From Candidatus Gastranaerophilales bacterium (GTDB lineage: Bacteria; Cyanobacteriota; Vampirovibrionia; Gastranaerophilales; Gastranaerophilaceae): a DNA stretch of 36,753 bases. The stretch is from the NCBI GenBank assembly GCA_944326455.1, contig CALVEA010000021.1:1-36753 (forward strand). The letters are read 5' to 3'. The notes under the pieces were generated by a model. It was given only the letters and a program-made list of their open reading frames with translations. It did not search any database and was not told where the DNA came from. The position numbers and the translations under genes are program-made. This document shows, piece after piece, positions 7,413 to 15,992 of the stretch (positions are counted from its first letter, which is position 1; every line of letters begins with the position of its first letter).

Positions 7413-10173
7413 GACTTTCTAAAAATTCTTTATTTGCTTCCAAAGTGTCTTTGCTTGCGACAATGGAATAGATTGGCGGATTTTTAAATACTTTTGAGGC
7501 AAAATTTTGAATATCTTCCCTTGTTACGGAATCTATCTCGTTAAATATTTGATTATCAAAATCAATTCCGTATTCGGACTTGAGTCCTCTATCAAGAGCT
7601 CGTAACTTAGAATTTATAGTTTCCTTATTTAATAATTGAGCTTTCAATGAGCGTTTAGCTCCCTCCAGTTCTTTATCTGTATATTCGGAATTTATCAATG
7701 CTTTAATTTGTTTGTTAAAGCCATTTATTGACTTCTGTAAGTTATCATAACTAACTTCGCCGATTTCTTTATTATCTGTCGTAGTGAGTATATGAAGCGA
7801 TAATTCTCCGCAGTTGCCGCTGCTATCAAGACTTGAATAAACGGAATAAGCAAGATGTTCTTTTTCTCTTAAATTGTTGAAAAGCCCTATTGTTGCGGAA
7901 GATGATAAAAGAATATTCATGATATTGCTGACAGCAGTTTCTTTGGCATTAGTTGAGAGCGGATATTTAAAAATTTCCATGATATCTGCCTGTGTATATG
8001 GAGCAGATTCTGTTAGGACTTTTGTTTGAGTATTTTCTTTGTAAACATTAGGTATTTTGTGGGTATTGGGTTTAACAGTTCTTAACGTACTAAATTCTTT
8101 TATTGCAGTGCTTTTAAGTTTAGTATCATTATCCGGAATGTTCATTGAGATTGTTGCGTAAGCACTTGTTAGCATCTTGTTATGAAATTCTTTTAAATCT
8201 TCGACTGTAATATTATTAAGGGATTCTAAAATAGCTTTTTTTGAAGAATAGAGGTTGTTTATTGCAGATTCTTCTGCCATGTATAATTCTTCTGAAGATT
8301 TAGAGCTTCTCTCTATAGAATCTTTAAGTCTTATTTTTGCCTTTTCAAGATTACTTTCGTTAATTGCAGGTTGGTAAAGCTGTTCTTTCGCTAGTTTTAC
8401 TGCATTAGTAAATTTATCATAAGCAGAGGCTCCCCTGATTTGAAATTCTTCCTGTCCAAGTTCTGATATTACCATAATATTACTTTTTTCAAGGTATTTA
8501 TTAAAGGTTTCTTCTGGGATATTGGAGCTTCCCATATCAAGTATAATACTAAATAACTCTTTTACCCCGGGTTTTAAGTCCTGAGGTGTTTCATAATTGT
8601 ATGTAATATTAAAATAAGGGTTTTTATTTTTTGTTTCGTATAATCCAAGGTCTATATTATTATTTAGAGTCTGTACGGATATACTATCCGTGTTCATGGG
8701 CTTTCTTGTATTTCCTTTGAAACTAATATTATCGGTTTTAGCCGGATGAACAATCGTTATTGCCGTTTTATTTAAATTAAAATATTGTTTAATAAATTTA
8801 TCGACATCACTTGGTTTGATAGAATTGAGAATTTCATCATACTTTGTTAAATAATCTAAGTTCTCGTCAAAAATAGCACTTCCAAGCATTGAATTTACAT
8901 TTATAGACCTGTTAAACATGTTATCTCGTTGAATAAGCAGCCCCTCTTTTATTCTGGCAAGTTCGTTTGGTTCAATAGGTCTAATGCAAGATAGTTTTCT
9001 GAAAAGTGTTTTAAGGGCTTCTTCTGAGACATTCTCGGCGCAATCGAATCCATAATAGATAAATGACGAATTATTAGGGTTTGTGCTAACTTTTTCCAGC
9101 CCTAATTCCGGTATTGCGTTAAGATCAAGCAAAGCTCTGTTAATTCCGGCATCTGTAGATTTAAGATACTTACTTGCGATGTCAAATAATACTTGTCCTT
9201 TGGCGTCATTATTTTTAGGTCCTGCAAATCCAAGCATTATATTGGCGGAATTGGCTTTATCGCAGATAAAATCTTTTCTGACAGTTGATTCTATCGGTGT
9301 GAATTTTGTTTCATATACTTTACCTTGGAATTTTTTGGTACTTTTAAAATGTTTGGCAATGAGTTCAATAGTTTTATCAGGATTGACCTCGCCCGTAACG
9401 ACAATATTCATGTTCTGAGGGATGTAATATTTGTTATAATATTCAGAAATATCCTTTTGAGTCAGGTTTAATATGTGTTTTACACTACCTCCGACCAAAT
9501 CATCCGCAGAAGTTTTAATTCCAAACAAGCTTCTTAGGGTTTGATCAATAAGAATGGTTTCCGGTTTATCCAGAATCATATTAATTTCGGAAGAAACCGG
9601 GAATTTTTCCTTTTCAATCATTTTTTTTGAAAGTTCCAAATCTTCAGTCATTGCAGCTATGATTTTAATTTGAGTTTCTAAATCTCCTTCATCAAGCATT
9701 GGTGTAGCGTTTACATAGTCTGTGAGGGCATAGTTTGTACTGGCATTTGTCCAGCCCCCCATCTCATCAACTTTAAGAAAAGAATCCCCTTGGTTAAGTT
9801 TTATGTGTCCATCGTTGCCATTTGTTCCGTTAAAAGCCATGTGTTCCAGAAAATGACTGATGCCTTTAATATTTTCAGGTTCATTCATTGACCCGACATT
9901 CACATAGCTCTTAACAATTGCAGGTGCATTTTCCATTGGTATAATAGAAACTCTATATCCGTTTGAAAGCTTGTATGAATGAATTTTTAAGCCGTTAGGA
10001 AGTTCAGAGACTCCTGTTTTACGGTATTGGGCTGGTATTTTAACACCAAAATCCGGAGTTATAGCTGTTAACTCACGGATTTTATTATTTTCAGGCTGTT
10101 TGTTATCAGTTCGGGTAGCATTTGTGCTGCCTCTGAATAACAAAGGTGTAATATTTCCTACTTTCATAACCAT
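7390..10173 (-). CDS. Large M16-family zinc metallopeptidase (two-domain, pitrilysin/PqqL type)
   Basis: This 927-residue protein has the inverted zinc motif HFLEH (His107, Glu110, His111), with the downstream ExxxxxxE pair at about 189-196 as third-ligand region, so the N-terminal half should be catalytic. The C-terminal half (from about 520) repeats the M16 fold without the motif, the usual inactive partner. There is no signal peptide or membrane anchor; instead the N-terminus is a short tag-like KVGNITPLLFRG, then a polar linker to about residue 40. A similar ISFKG occurs mid-protein between the halves. The gene stands alone. Upstream, TATAAT lies only 17 bases before ATG 10173 and no Shine-Dalgarno is visible, so the message would have a very short leader. 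Peptide degradation is the likely role; substrate unknown. Confidence 0.88.
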   Translation of the reverse strand: MVMKVGNITPLLFRGSTNATRTDNKQPENNKIRELTAITPDFGVKIPAQYRKTGVSELPNGLKIHSYKLSNGYRVSIIPMENAPAIVKSYVNVGSMNEPENIKGISHFLEHMAFNGTNGNDGHIKLNQGDSFLKVDEMGGWTNASTNYALTDYVNATPMLDEGDLETQIKIIAAMTEDLELSKKMIEKEKFPVSSEINMILDKPETILIDQTLRSLFGIKTSADDLVGGSVKHILNLTQKDISEYYNKYYIPQNMNIVVTGEVNPDKTIELIAKHFKSTKKFQGKVYETKFTPIESTVRKDFICDKANSANIMLGFAGPKNNDAKGQVLFDIASKYLKSTDAGINRALLDLNAIPELGLEKVSTNPNNSSFIYYGFDCAENVSEEALKTLFRKLSCIRPIEPNELARIKEGLLIQRDNMFNRSINVNSMLGSAIFDENLDYLTKYDEILNSIKPSDVDKFIKQYFNLNKTAITIVHPAKTDNISFKGNTRKPMNTDSISVQTLNNNIDLGLYETKNKNPYFNITYNYETPQDLKPGVKELFSIILDMGSSNIPEETFNKYLEKSNIMVISELGQEEFQIRGASAYDKFTNAVKLAKEQLYQPAINESNLEKAKIRLKDSIERSSKSSEELYMAEESAINNLYSSKKAILESLNNITVEDLKEFHNKMLTSAYATISMNIPDNDTKLKSTAIKEFSTLRTVKPNTHKIPNVYKENTQTKVLTESAPYTQADIMEIFKYPLSTNAKETAVSNIMNILLSSSATIGLFNNLREKEHLAYSVYSSLDSSGNCGELSLHILTTTDNKEIGEVSYDNLQKSINGFNKQIKALINSEYTDKELEGAKRSLKAQLLNKETINSKLRALDRGLKSEYGIDFDNQIFNEIDSVTREDIQNFASKVFKNPPIYSIVASKDTLEANKEFLESLKDKDSF

Positions 10174-10226
10174 ACTATATATAAAACTGGATTATAGTAA
10201 AAATTGCTCAATTTGTTACTATATGT

Positions 10227-10258
10227 AAAAAAAATAGCTCCCGAAGGAGCTATTTTTT
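10227..10258 (-). terminator. Intrinsic terminator of speD
   Basis: Minus-strand hairpin AAATAGCTCC-TTCG-GGAGCTATTT with a stable UUCG loop and a long T run, starting 4 bases after the speD stop. An A run on the other side could also stop plus-strand transcription. Confidence 0.85.
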
Positions 10259-10261
10259 ATT

Positions 10262-10723
10262 TTAATCTTCAAATTGTTCAGCTACTTCAAATGGTTGTTC
10301 CGCTAATTTAAGGGTTTCTCTGTCGATAATACCTCTTTTAAGCTCTGTGAATGAAGCTTTTTTTGAATTAAACATTTTCTTTAAAAATTCATAAGCGACT
10401 TTTGGATCGCATTTTGTGCCGCAGGTAAACAAATCAACTGCTGCATAGCCTAATTCAGGCCAAGTATGAATTGCCAGATGGCTTTCTGAAATAATAACAA
10501 CTCCGCTAACTCCGTAAGGATTGAACATATGGAAACATTTTTGAACAATTGTTGCTCCGCATTCAAGAGCTGCATCAATCATATATTTCTCTACTTTATC
10601 GATATTATTCAGAATGTTTGAATCACATTCAAAAAACTCTGCAAGGACATGCTGCCCTAAGTTAACTTTGTCCAAGTGCTGTCTTTCAAGCTCGTCTACT
10701 GAAGATGAAACAATTACTGCCAA
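10262..10723 (-). CDS. speD: S-adenosylmethionine decarboxylase proenzyme
   Basis: This pyruvoyl enzyme decarboxylates SAM to give the aminopropyl donor for spermidine synthesis. The proenzyme self-cleaves before the serine in IISESHLAIHTWPE (Glu80-Ser81, numbering from the TTG start), with His86 and Cys101 (DLFTCGTKCDP) as processing and catalytic residues at the family spacing. The frame is open upstream to a TTG at 10762, but the best start is TTG 10723: AAGGAGG lies 8 bases before it and the product (153 residues) is nearer the usual class size. An out-of-frame ATG at 10728 opens a four-codon ORF overlapping this start. No speE is adjacent. A decarboxylase-like PLP gene about 3 kb away could belong to the same pathway (inference). 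Confidence 0.9.
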   Translation of the reverse strand: MAVIVSSSVDELERQHLDKVNLGQHVLAEFFECDSNILNNIDKVEKYMIDAALECGATIVQKCFHMFNPYGVSGVVIISESHLAIHTWPELGYAAVDLFTCGTKCDPKVAYEFLKKMFNSKKASFTELKRGIIDRETLKLAEQPFEVAEQFED

Positions 10724-11017
10724 TTCATGTGCCTCCTTTTCTACCGGTGGTGTTTCCACCAATCAATTTTTACTAACTTTAATATCTTACTATAAAAATT
10801 AAAAAATATGTATTTTTTACACTTTTTATATGAGAGCTTAATATAAATTTACATTATTTAAACTAAAGATTTCTACGGTTGTTGATATAACCCGTGTTTA
10901 GATAATTTTAACAATCTTAATATAGATATAAAGATTATGTAAGGAAATCGGGTTTTAATAAAATTTTGACTTATAATATGAATACTGAAAAAAGAATACT
11001 TGAAGGAGATACAAAAT

Positions 11018-11299
11018 ATGCAACTGGTAGAAGAAATTCTGGGCAAATTAGAAACAGCAGACAATACAACTAAAAACAAATTGGAAAACATGTTAGTTAA
11101 TCAGGGTTCAGCTGTTGTTCCTGAGCTTGTTAGTAAATTACAAGTTGTAAGGGGTGTAAAACGCGGTGTTGTTGCAATGACTCTTATAAGAATTGGTGAA
11201 GCTTCAGTTGAATATCTTAAAAAGGCTGCTTCAGATAATAAAGATTTTGAATGGGTTGCAAAATACCTTATTTCTGAAATTAAAGGTATAGCAGCTTAG
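11018..11299 (+). CDS. Small HEAT-repeat-like protein
   Basis: This 93-residue cytosolic protein is made of amphipathic helix pairs (VVPELVSKLQ, GVKRGVVAMTLIRIGEASVE, YLKKAASD), a pattern like HEAT or PBS-lyase-type repeats. Such proteins generally mediate protein contacts. The start ATG 11018 has AAGGAG 9 bases upstream; a longer in-frame start at 11000 lacks one. A TATAAT at 10972-10977 is a plausible -10 element, with no good -35. It is monocistronic and ends in a strong terminator. Specific function is unknown. Confidence 0.75.
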   Translation: MQLVEEILGKLETADNTTKNKLENMLVNQGSAVVPELVSKLQVVRGVKRGVVAMTLIRIGEASVEYLKKAASDNKDFEWVAKYLISEIKGIAA

Positions 11300-11312
11300 T
11301 TAATTATTGTAT

Positions 11313-11346
11313 AAAAAGGGCAGATTTTTAAAAGTCTGCCCTTTTT
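11313..11346 (+). terminator. Intrinsic terminator
   Basis: Stem AAAAAGGGCAGA/TCTGCCCTTTTT with an AT-rich loop, 13 bases after the HEAT-like gene stop and directly before rnhA. Confidence 0.88.
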
Positions 11347-11364
11347 GTGTACTTATGAGGTTTT

Positions 11365-11835
11365 ATGGCAAAGGTTAATATATATACAGATGGTGCTTGC
11401 AGCGGAAATCCTGGAACCGGAGGATATGGCGCAATCCTTGTTTACACAGATTCTGATGGCATTAAGCATGAAAAAGAGCTGTCTGAAGGGTTTCAGAGCA
11501 CGACTAACAATCAAATGGAGTTGCTGGCTGTGATAACTGCGCTTGAAGCCCTGAAAAAACCTTGTGATGTTACTGTGTATTCTGATAGTAAATATGTGGT
11601 TGATGCTTTTAATAATAACTGGATTGATGGCTGGATTAAAAAGGGATGGAAAACTGCCGGAAAAACTCCGGTTAAAAATGTTGAACTGTGGCAGCGGCTT
11701 TTGAAGGCAAAAGAACCTCATAAGGTTGATTTTGTCTGGGTCAAAGGTCATGCCGGTCATGATTATAACGAAAGATGTGATACACTCGCTGTAACAGCTT
11801 CTAAAGGTCCAAATCTAAAAACAAAGGTGTCATGA
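11365..11835 (+). CDS. rnhA: Ribonuclease HI
   Basis: This 156-residue enzyme cleaves RNA in RNA-DNA hybrids (R-loops, primers). All catalytic residues are visible: Asp9 ([11 protein letters not shown]), Glu52 (NNQMELLAV), Asp74 ([12 protein letters not shown]), His129 (GHAGHDYNE) and Asp139. The basic WIKKGWKT loop used in substrate binding is present. Length is standard for the E. coli-type enzyme. The start ATG 11365 follows GAGG at short spacing. Its stop is immediately next to the stop of the convergent membrane/TPR gene, with no terminator between them. Confidence 0.96.
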   Translation: MAKVNIYTDGACSGNPGTGGYGAILVYTDSDGIKHEKELSEGFQSTTNNQMELLAVITALEALKKPCDVTVYSDSKYVVDAFNNNWIDGWIKKGWKTAGKTPVKNVELWQRLLKAKEPHKVDFVWVKGHAGHDYNERCDTLAVTASKGPNLKTKVS

Positions 11836-12930
11836 TTATTTTATCTCAAGCGCTGTTTTGATTTGCTTATAGTAATCTTTGTAATAAGTCTTAGACGCAT
11901 TAAATGCTGCGGTTAAATAGTCTGCTTGTTTTGTCGAAGATACTTTCAATGCCTTATTTAAATCTTGATTGGCTTCCTTTATTTTGCCTGAATTTTTATA
12001 AGCAATGGCGCGTGCAAGATACAGTTCTGAGTCTGCATAAATTTCTCCGTCGATAGACATACCCTTCCTTGGCTTATTAATTTTTGGAGATACTTCGTTT
12101 ATAACACATGCCCAATCTGAGTTTAGTGCGCATATTTTGTATTTAGCCCCGCGCTCTTCAACTTTTTTATTTTCACCTTTAATTATGTATAGGTCTGTCA
12201 GCATATCATTTTCCGGTCCGTAACTTGATTTATCGGCATTTTCAGCTTTTTCAAAATATTTAATCATGTTATTAATATCTTTTTTCTCAATATAGCAGGC
12301 GGCTGTCAGATTATAGTATTTATTTTTATTTACCGGGCTTATTGACAGCGCCGCCATTGTTTTATAAATTATGGCTGCATCATCATAATTCTTAAGTTTT
12401 AATGCTTTTTTACCTATACAGCCCAAAATCGGCAGTATGCTGAGTGAAATAGCTAATAGAATTACAAGAGTCCTCAACAGTGTTTTTATTGATTTTTTGA
12501 CATTCATTAAGTATATAAGAATTAAGCAGAATCCTCCGAGAACAGCTGCAGTTGCAAGCTGAACTATATATAATGCAGTTTCAGAACTACCTTTTGCTAT
12601 AAGCATAGTTGTCTTAACAGTGATAAAGGATGCAAAAAATGTTAGCAAAAGCATAACAATTCCGGCATAAATAAATTTTCTTTGATAATCGTGAAAATCT
12701 TCTGGCGATTCAAAATTTTTATGTTTAAAAGCCCAGGAGTTGCCTTTAAAACCGAATACGACCGCGCATATCAAGCCGAAAATCCATCCAACTTTTGGAA
12801 TGTAACTGAGAGGCAGTTGTATTAATGTTATCCAGGTGCGGTTAAATATACCCCAGATCCAACCCATTAAGAGGGCTCCCCAGTTGAATCTTTTTAAGTC
12901 TTTCTCTGATATTTCAAAATTATTTTTCAT
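11836..12930 (-). CDS. Unknown membrane protein with TPR-like C-terminal domain
   Basis: A 364-residue protein. Residues 14-65 hold a conserved-looking block (FNWGALLMGWIWGIFNRTW, then GFKGNSWAFKHK) of the kind found at the start of several uncharacterised bacterial membrane proteins. Hydrophobic segments lie at about 34-60, 88-111, 119-142 and 150-171. From about 174 onward there is a soluble helical region with TPR-like pairs (ALKLKNYDDAAIIYK, NNMIKYFEKAENAD, and ARAIAYKNSGKIKEANQDLN). It may be an assembly or adaptor protein at the membrane, but no specific function is known. It overlaps the preceding PLP-protein gene by 11 bases, so the two are cotranscribed. Confidence 0.75.
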   Translation of the reverse strand: MKNNFEISEKDLKRFNWGALLMGWIWGIFNRTWITLIQLPLSYIPKVGWIFGLICAVVFGFKGNSWAFKHKNFESPEDFHDYQRKFIYAGIVMLLLTFFASFITVKTTMLIAKGSSETALYIVQLATAAVLGGFCLILIYLMNVKKSIKTLLRTLVILLAISLSILPILGCIGKKALKLKNYDDAAIIYKTMAALSISPVNKNKYYNLTAACYIEKKDINNMIKYFEKAENADKSSYGPENDMLTDLYIIKGENKKVEERGAKYKICALNSDWACVINEVSPKINKPRKGMSIDGEIYADSELYLARAIAYKNSGKIKEANQDLNKALKVSSTKQADYLTAAFNASKTYYKDYYKQIKTALEIK

Positions 12931-13945
12931 TATTTATCCCCTCAATAGCTTTTTTAAGCCTTATAAGCATTTTTTTATCTGTTCCAATTCCTGTAAGCAG
13001 CATTGTTGAGATTTCATTAGTGCGTTCGTCTTCTATTTTATATTTATCAAATAGTATTTCTGATAATTTATATCCGCTTAACCCCTCTTTTTTAATAAGA
13101 ATTTTTGTAATATCATCTCCGCCTTGCGGAAAGCTTAATGATGATATAGTTTCTATTAATTCATTAATTTTTTTTCTGCCTCGCTTTGAGTTTAAAAAGT
13201 TTATGTTTGCTTCTATAGTGGCTAACAATGGATATGAAGGGGATGTTGTATTTATCATTGATAAGGCATCAGCAGGATTATTATCGTTTGAGTGCAAAAG
13301 AGCAGTCGGATTTAGCCCGCCGGCTGTTTTATGGAGTGATTGTACGGTATAATCTGCATATTTAACAGCTGATTCCGGAAGTTTATCCGAAAATGGGTAC
13401 AAAGCTCCATGGGCTTCGTCAACAATGAGTTTTACACCTTTTTCACGGCAGTGTTGACTTATTTCTGCTATATTTGCGGCAAAACCTTCATAAGTTGGGG
13501 AGGTTATTAATATACAGTCTGCTGCTGTATTATTTAATAAGTCTTTTACTTTTTCGATTGTTATTGCTTTATAAACACCCCATTCCTTGTCTAACGGTAA
13601 AGAATATTCAATGGTTTCACATCCGGCAAGCTTGGCTCCGTTTTTGTGACAAGGATGCGCATTATCCCATATTAAGATGCTTTTTGCCTTTGAGGCGATT
13701 ATGGCTGCAATAATTCCGCTGGTAGAGCCGTTTGTCAGAAATTTTGTATATTTTGTTCCATAGATTTTTGAAGCCTTTAATTCAGCTTCTTCCAGCTCGG
13801 AAGTCGGATTATGTGTATCAGTTTCAGATATATCTGCCCTGTACCATTGGTAAAATTTGTGGAATATAAAAAACTTACCGCTATGGCTGGGTGTAGTAAA
13901 GAGAGTTGTATTATTTTTCTTTTTTAATAACGAAACCAATCCCAT
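12920..13945 (-). CDS. Orn/Lys/Arg decarboxylase-like PLP protein, short form
   Basis: The 341-residue sequence has the fold-type I PLP core of the Orn/Lys/Arg decarboxylase major domain: FTTPSHSGK near the start, FLTNGSTSGIIAA (69-81), VDEAHGALYPFSDKLPESA (175-193, Asp176 and His179) and QSLHKTAGGLNPTALLH with PLP Lys206. Bacterial arginine or lysine decarboxylases of this group are about 450-490 residues or more with a C-terminal domain; most of that domain is missing here, ending near LIRLKKAIEGI. It may be a compact decarboxylase for polyamine synthesis, or a repurposed PLP enzyme. The N-terminal lysine run (LLKKKNN) is unremarkable. It is cotranscribed with the membrane/TPR gene. Confidence 0.82.
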   Translation of the reverse strand: MGLVSLLKKKNNTTLFTTPSHSGKFFIFHKFYQWYRADISETDTHNPTSELEEAELKASKIYGTKYTKFLTNGSTSGIIAAIIASKAKSILIWDNAHPCHKNGAKLAGCETIEYSLPLDKEWGVYKAITIEKVKDLLNNTAADCILITSPTYEGFAANIAEISQHCREKGVKLIVDEAHGALYPFSDKLPESAVKYADYTVQSLHKTAGGLNPTALLHSNDNNPADALSMINTTSPSYPLLATIEANINFLNSKRGRKKINELIETISSLSFPQGGDDITKILIKKEGLSGYKLSEILFDKYKIEDERTNEISTMLLTGIGTDKKMLIRLKKAIEGINNEK

Positions 13946-14030
13946 AGAATCATTTTAACAAAAACATAAAAAATGATTAAGTGTATTTGTTACGTTATTA
14001 AAATAGCTCTAAAGTATTACCACAAGAGGG

Positions 14031-14059
14031 TTGTGGAATTATTAAGTGTATGGTATAAT
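14031..14059 (+). promoter_or_regulatory. Promoter of the phosphodiester glycosidase-like gene
   Basis: TTGTGG (14031-14036), 17-bp spacer, TATAAT (14054-14059). The 11-base word ATTAAGTGTAT occurs inside the spacer and again about 65 bp upstream (near 13977), possibly a regulator half-site. Confidence 0.7.
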
Positions 14060-14065
14060 ATTAGT

Positions 14066-14206
14066 AGAGCGTAATGTACATTTAAAATCAAACAGTAAAT
14101 ATATGGAGTAGATGTTTTAAGATATTTACCCCCAGAGTGTTACTAACCCCACACCACTCTCAAATAAAAAAGGTATCCGGTTACTTTTAATCATAGGTAT
14201 AAAGCA
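14066..14206 (+). other. Structured 5' leader of about 140 nt
   Basis: The transcript from the promoter at 14031-14059 would carry a long leader. It contains two inverted repeats: GTAAATAT (14095-14102) with ATATTTAC (14122-14129), and AGAGTG (14134-14139) with CACTCT (14155-14160). No T run follows either. I recognise no riboswitch class. The gene has only a weak Shine-Dalgarno, so the leader may control translation (inference). Confidence 0.35.
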
Positions 14207-15433
14207 ATGGATACAGTATTATTACCCCGTTTAGGAATAGAGAAAACCGCAGTAAGTGCGGCTAGTATAGGTATTGTAATATGTCTTATATTAAGTTTAA
14301 ACTTGTCAAATTCAGCAAATGGTGTCACGCAGGGTAGCTTAACAGGTGTTACTCCAACTTTGAATTACCTAAGTAAAGACCAACAGGAACGGGAATTAAT
14401 CTTTAATCAAGATATAGAAATCAAATATCCCGCAGCTAAAATAACAGATGTAGAGAAAGGTGTTAAACATGTCAGAATGATTCGTTATTACAACGGCAGA
14501 CCCGTTAGAATTAATGTAGTTGAAATATCTCAAGGGATTAACAATAACATATCAATTTCTCCGGCTATTGCATCCCATACATTGGCGTCAAAATCAAAAA
14601 TTTCAACTATAGCTCAAAAGAACGGTGCTATTGTTTCAATAAACGGTGGATATTTCAAACCTCAAACCGGAGTTCCGCTGGGCACATTAATGATAGATGG
14701 TAAGTTATATACAGGTCCTATTTTTGACCGAGTTTCAATGGGATTTTTTGATAACGGGTTTGATATGGCTAGGGTAAAACTCGATGCATCTGTGGAAACT
14801 AATATAGGAGGGCTAAAAATTGATAATGTCAATCAGCCTAGAATGTTGTCAGTGCATACAATCGTTTATACTTCGGATTGGGGCGAATATTCTCCACCGA
14901 CTCCGAAATATGGTAGACAATTAGTAATTCAGAACGGAAAGCTTATAAGGGCATCTTATGGTCGATGTAAAATCCCTGAAAATGGGTTTGTCGTCGTCGG
15001 TCCGGAAAAGCAGATTAATAAAATCATCAGTGCAAGGAAGTTTAAATTAAAAATTAATATTAATCCTGAGTGGAAAGGCGTTAATCATATAATAAGCGGA
15101 GGACCATATTTAGTTAAAGATAACGAAATCTTTGTTGATATGACCGCTCAAAAATTGGGTTCAATAGGGGGAAGAAATCCACGGACTGCTATAGGATATA
15201 CAAAAGATAATAATATAATACTACTCACTGCCGATGGCAGGGAAGGTTCATCAATAGGATTGACTTTGATGGAGCTTGCCAATTTAATGAAAGAATTTGG
15301 GTGTGTTAATGCTATGAACCTTGACGGAGGTGGCTCAACAGTGATGTATGTTGACGGCGAGGTCGTTAATAAGCCCGCAGTTTACGGAGGAATTCCATTA
15401 TCAAACACCTTGAATGTTTCTGTAAATACTTAG
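14207..15433 (+). CDS. Phosphodiester glycosidase (NAGPA)-family exported or membrane-anchored protein
   Basis: A 408-residue protein with an uncleaved-type N-terminal hydrophobic segment (residues 15-33) that would tether or export it. The rest is a NAGPA domain, related to the enzyme that uncovers mannose-6-phosphate and widespread in bacteria as sugar phosphodiesterase: INGGYFKPQTGVPLGTLMIDGK (about 146-167), SGGPYLVKDNE, RNPRTAIGYTKDN, LLTADGREGSSIGLTLMEL, and the diagnostic NLDGGGSTVMYVDGE at about 372-386. These Gly/Asp-rich motifs are the active-site signatures, so it is probably catalytic on a cell-envelope glycan or phosphodiester-linked polymer; the substrate is unknown. It is monocistronic and converges on HU across a shared hairpin. 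Confidence 0.87.
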   Translation: MDTVLLPRLGIEKTAVSAASIGIVICLILSLNLSNSANGVTQGSLTGVTPTLNYLSKDQQERELIFNQDIEIKYPAAKITDVEKGVKHVRMIRYYNGRPVRINVVEISQGINNNISISPAIASHTLASKSKISTIAQKNGAIVSINGGYFKPQTGVPLGTLMIDGKLYTGPIFDRVSMGFFDNGFDMARVKLDASVETNIGGLKIDNVNQPRMLSVHTIVYTSDWGEYSPPTPKYGRQLVIQNGKLIRASYGRCKIPENGFVVVGPEKQINKIISARKFKLKININPEWKGVNHIISGGPYLVKDNEIFVDMTAQKLGSIGGRNPRTAIGYTKDNNIILLTADGREGSSIGLTLMELANLMKEFGCVNAMNLDGGGSTVMYVDGEVVNKPAVYGGIPLSNTLNVSVNT

Positions 15434-15441
15434 ACAAAATA

Positions 15442-15474
15442 AGAGACGGTTTTCTTTATTTGAAAACCGTCTCT
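15442..15474. terminator. Hairpin between convergent genes, probable bidirectional terminator
   Basis: A perfect 13-bp stem (AGAGACGGTTTTC/GAAAACCGTCTCT) with loop TTTATTT lies between the glycosidase-like gene and HU. The downstream tracts are only moderately T-rich on either strand, so efficiency is uncertain. Confidence 0.7.
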
Positions 15475-15492
15475 CCTAAACTTTTATAAAAA

Positions 15493-15765
15493 CTATTTTA
15501 CAAGTTCTTTGAAGTTTTTACCAGCTGAGAAAGCAGGAACTGTTTTAGCAGCAATCTTTAATTCTTTACCGGTTTGAGGGTTTCTGCCTGTTCTGGCAGC
15601 TCTTTTGCGAGCTTCCCAAGTACCGAAGCCTACTAAAGTAACTTTTTTGCCTTTAGCAACAGTTTTTTGGATAATTTCTAAAGTAGCTGATAAAACATCA
15701 GATGAAACTTTTTGAGACAATTTAGTCTTTTTTGCAATCTCTTTTACTAATTCTTCTTTGTTCAT
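15493..15765 (-). CDS. hup: HU-family nucleoid protein
   Basis: A 90-residue DNA-bending protein of the bacterial chromosome. It has the helical dimerisation region (MNKEELVKEIAKKTKLSQ onward), GFGTWEARKRAARTGRNPQTGKE as the DNA-binding beta arm with the conserved RNPQTG tip, and the C-terminal AKTVPAFSAGKNFKELVK. The length is typical of HU; IHF cannot be strictly ruled out but HU is more likely. ATG 15765 is chosen because AGGAGA lies 7 bases upstream and the family starts here; the frame stays open for 34 codons further but those are leader sequence. Confidence 0.95.
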   Translation of the reverse strand: MNKEELVKEIAKKTKLSQKVSSDVLSATLEIIQKTVAKGKKVTLVGFGTWEARKRAARTGRNPQTGKELKIAAKTVPAFSAGKNFKELVK

Positions 15766-15930
15766 GATAAATCTCCTATACACTAGTACTCTCTTATGTG
15801 TGTCATTATTGACCTTTGCACACATTATAACCCTTATTATACACATTGTTTTGTTTTTTGCAAGCATTTTCTATAAACTTTACAAATATGCGGGGTTTTA
15901 CACCATTTTCTTAATGTATCTTAATAAAAC

Positions 15931-15960
15931 TTTACATTTTATCATATTTTTATGTATAAT
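15931..15960 (+). promoter_or_regulatory. Promoter of the iron alcohol dehydrogenase gene
   Basis: TTTACA (15931-15936), 18-bp spacer, TATAAT (15955-15960). The start point would fall near 15967, giving a leader of about 25 nt containing the AAAGGAG ribosome site. Confidence 0.75.
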
Positions 15961-15992
15961 TACCTTGTAGTGTTTAAAGAAAGGAGCTTCTT

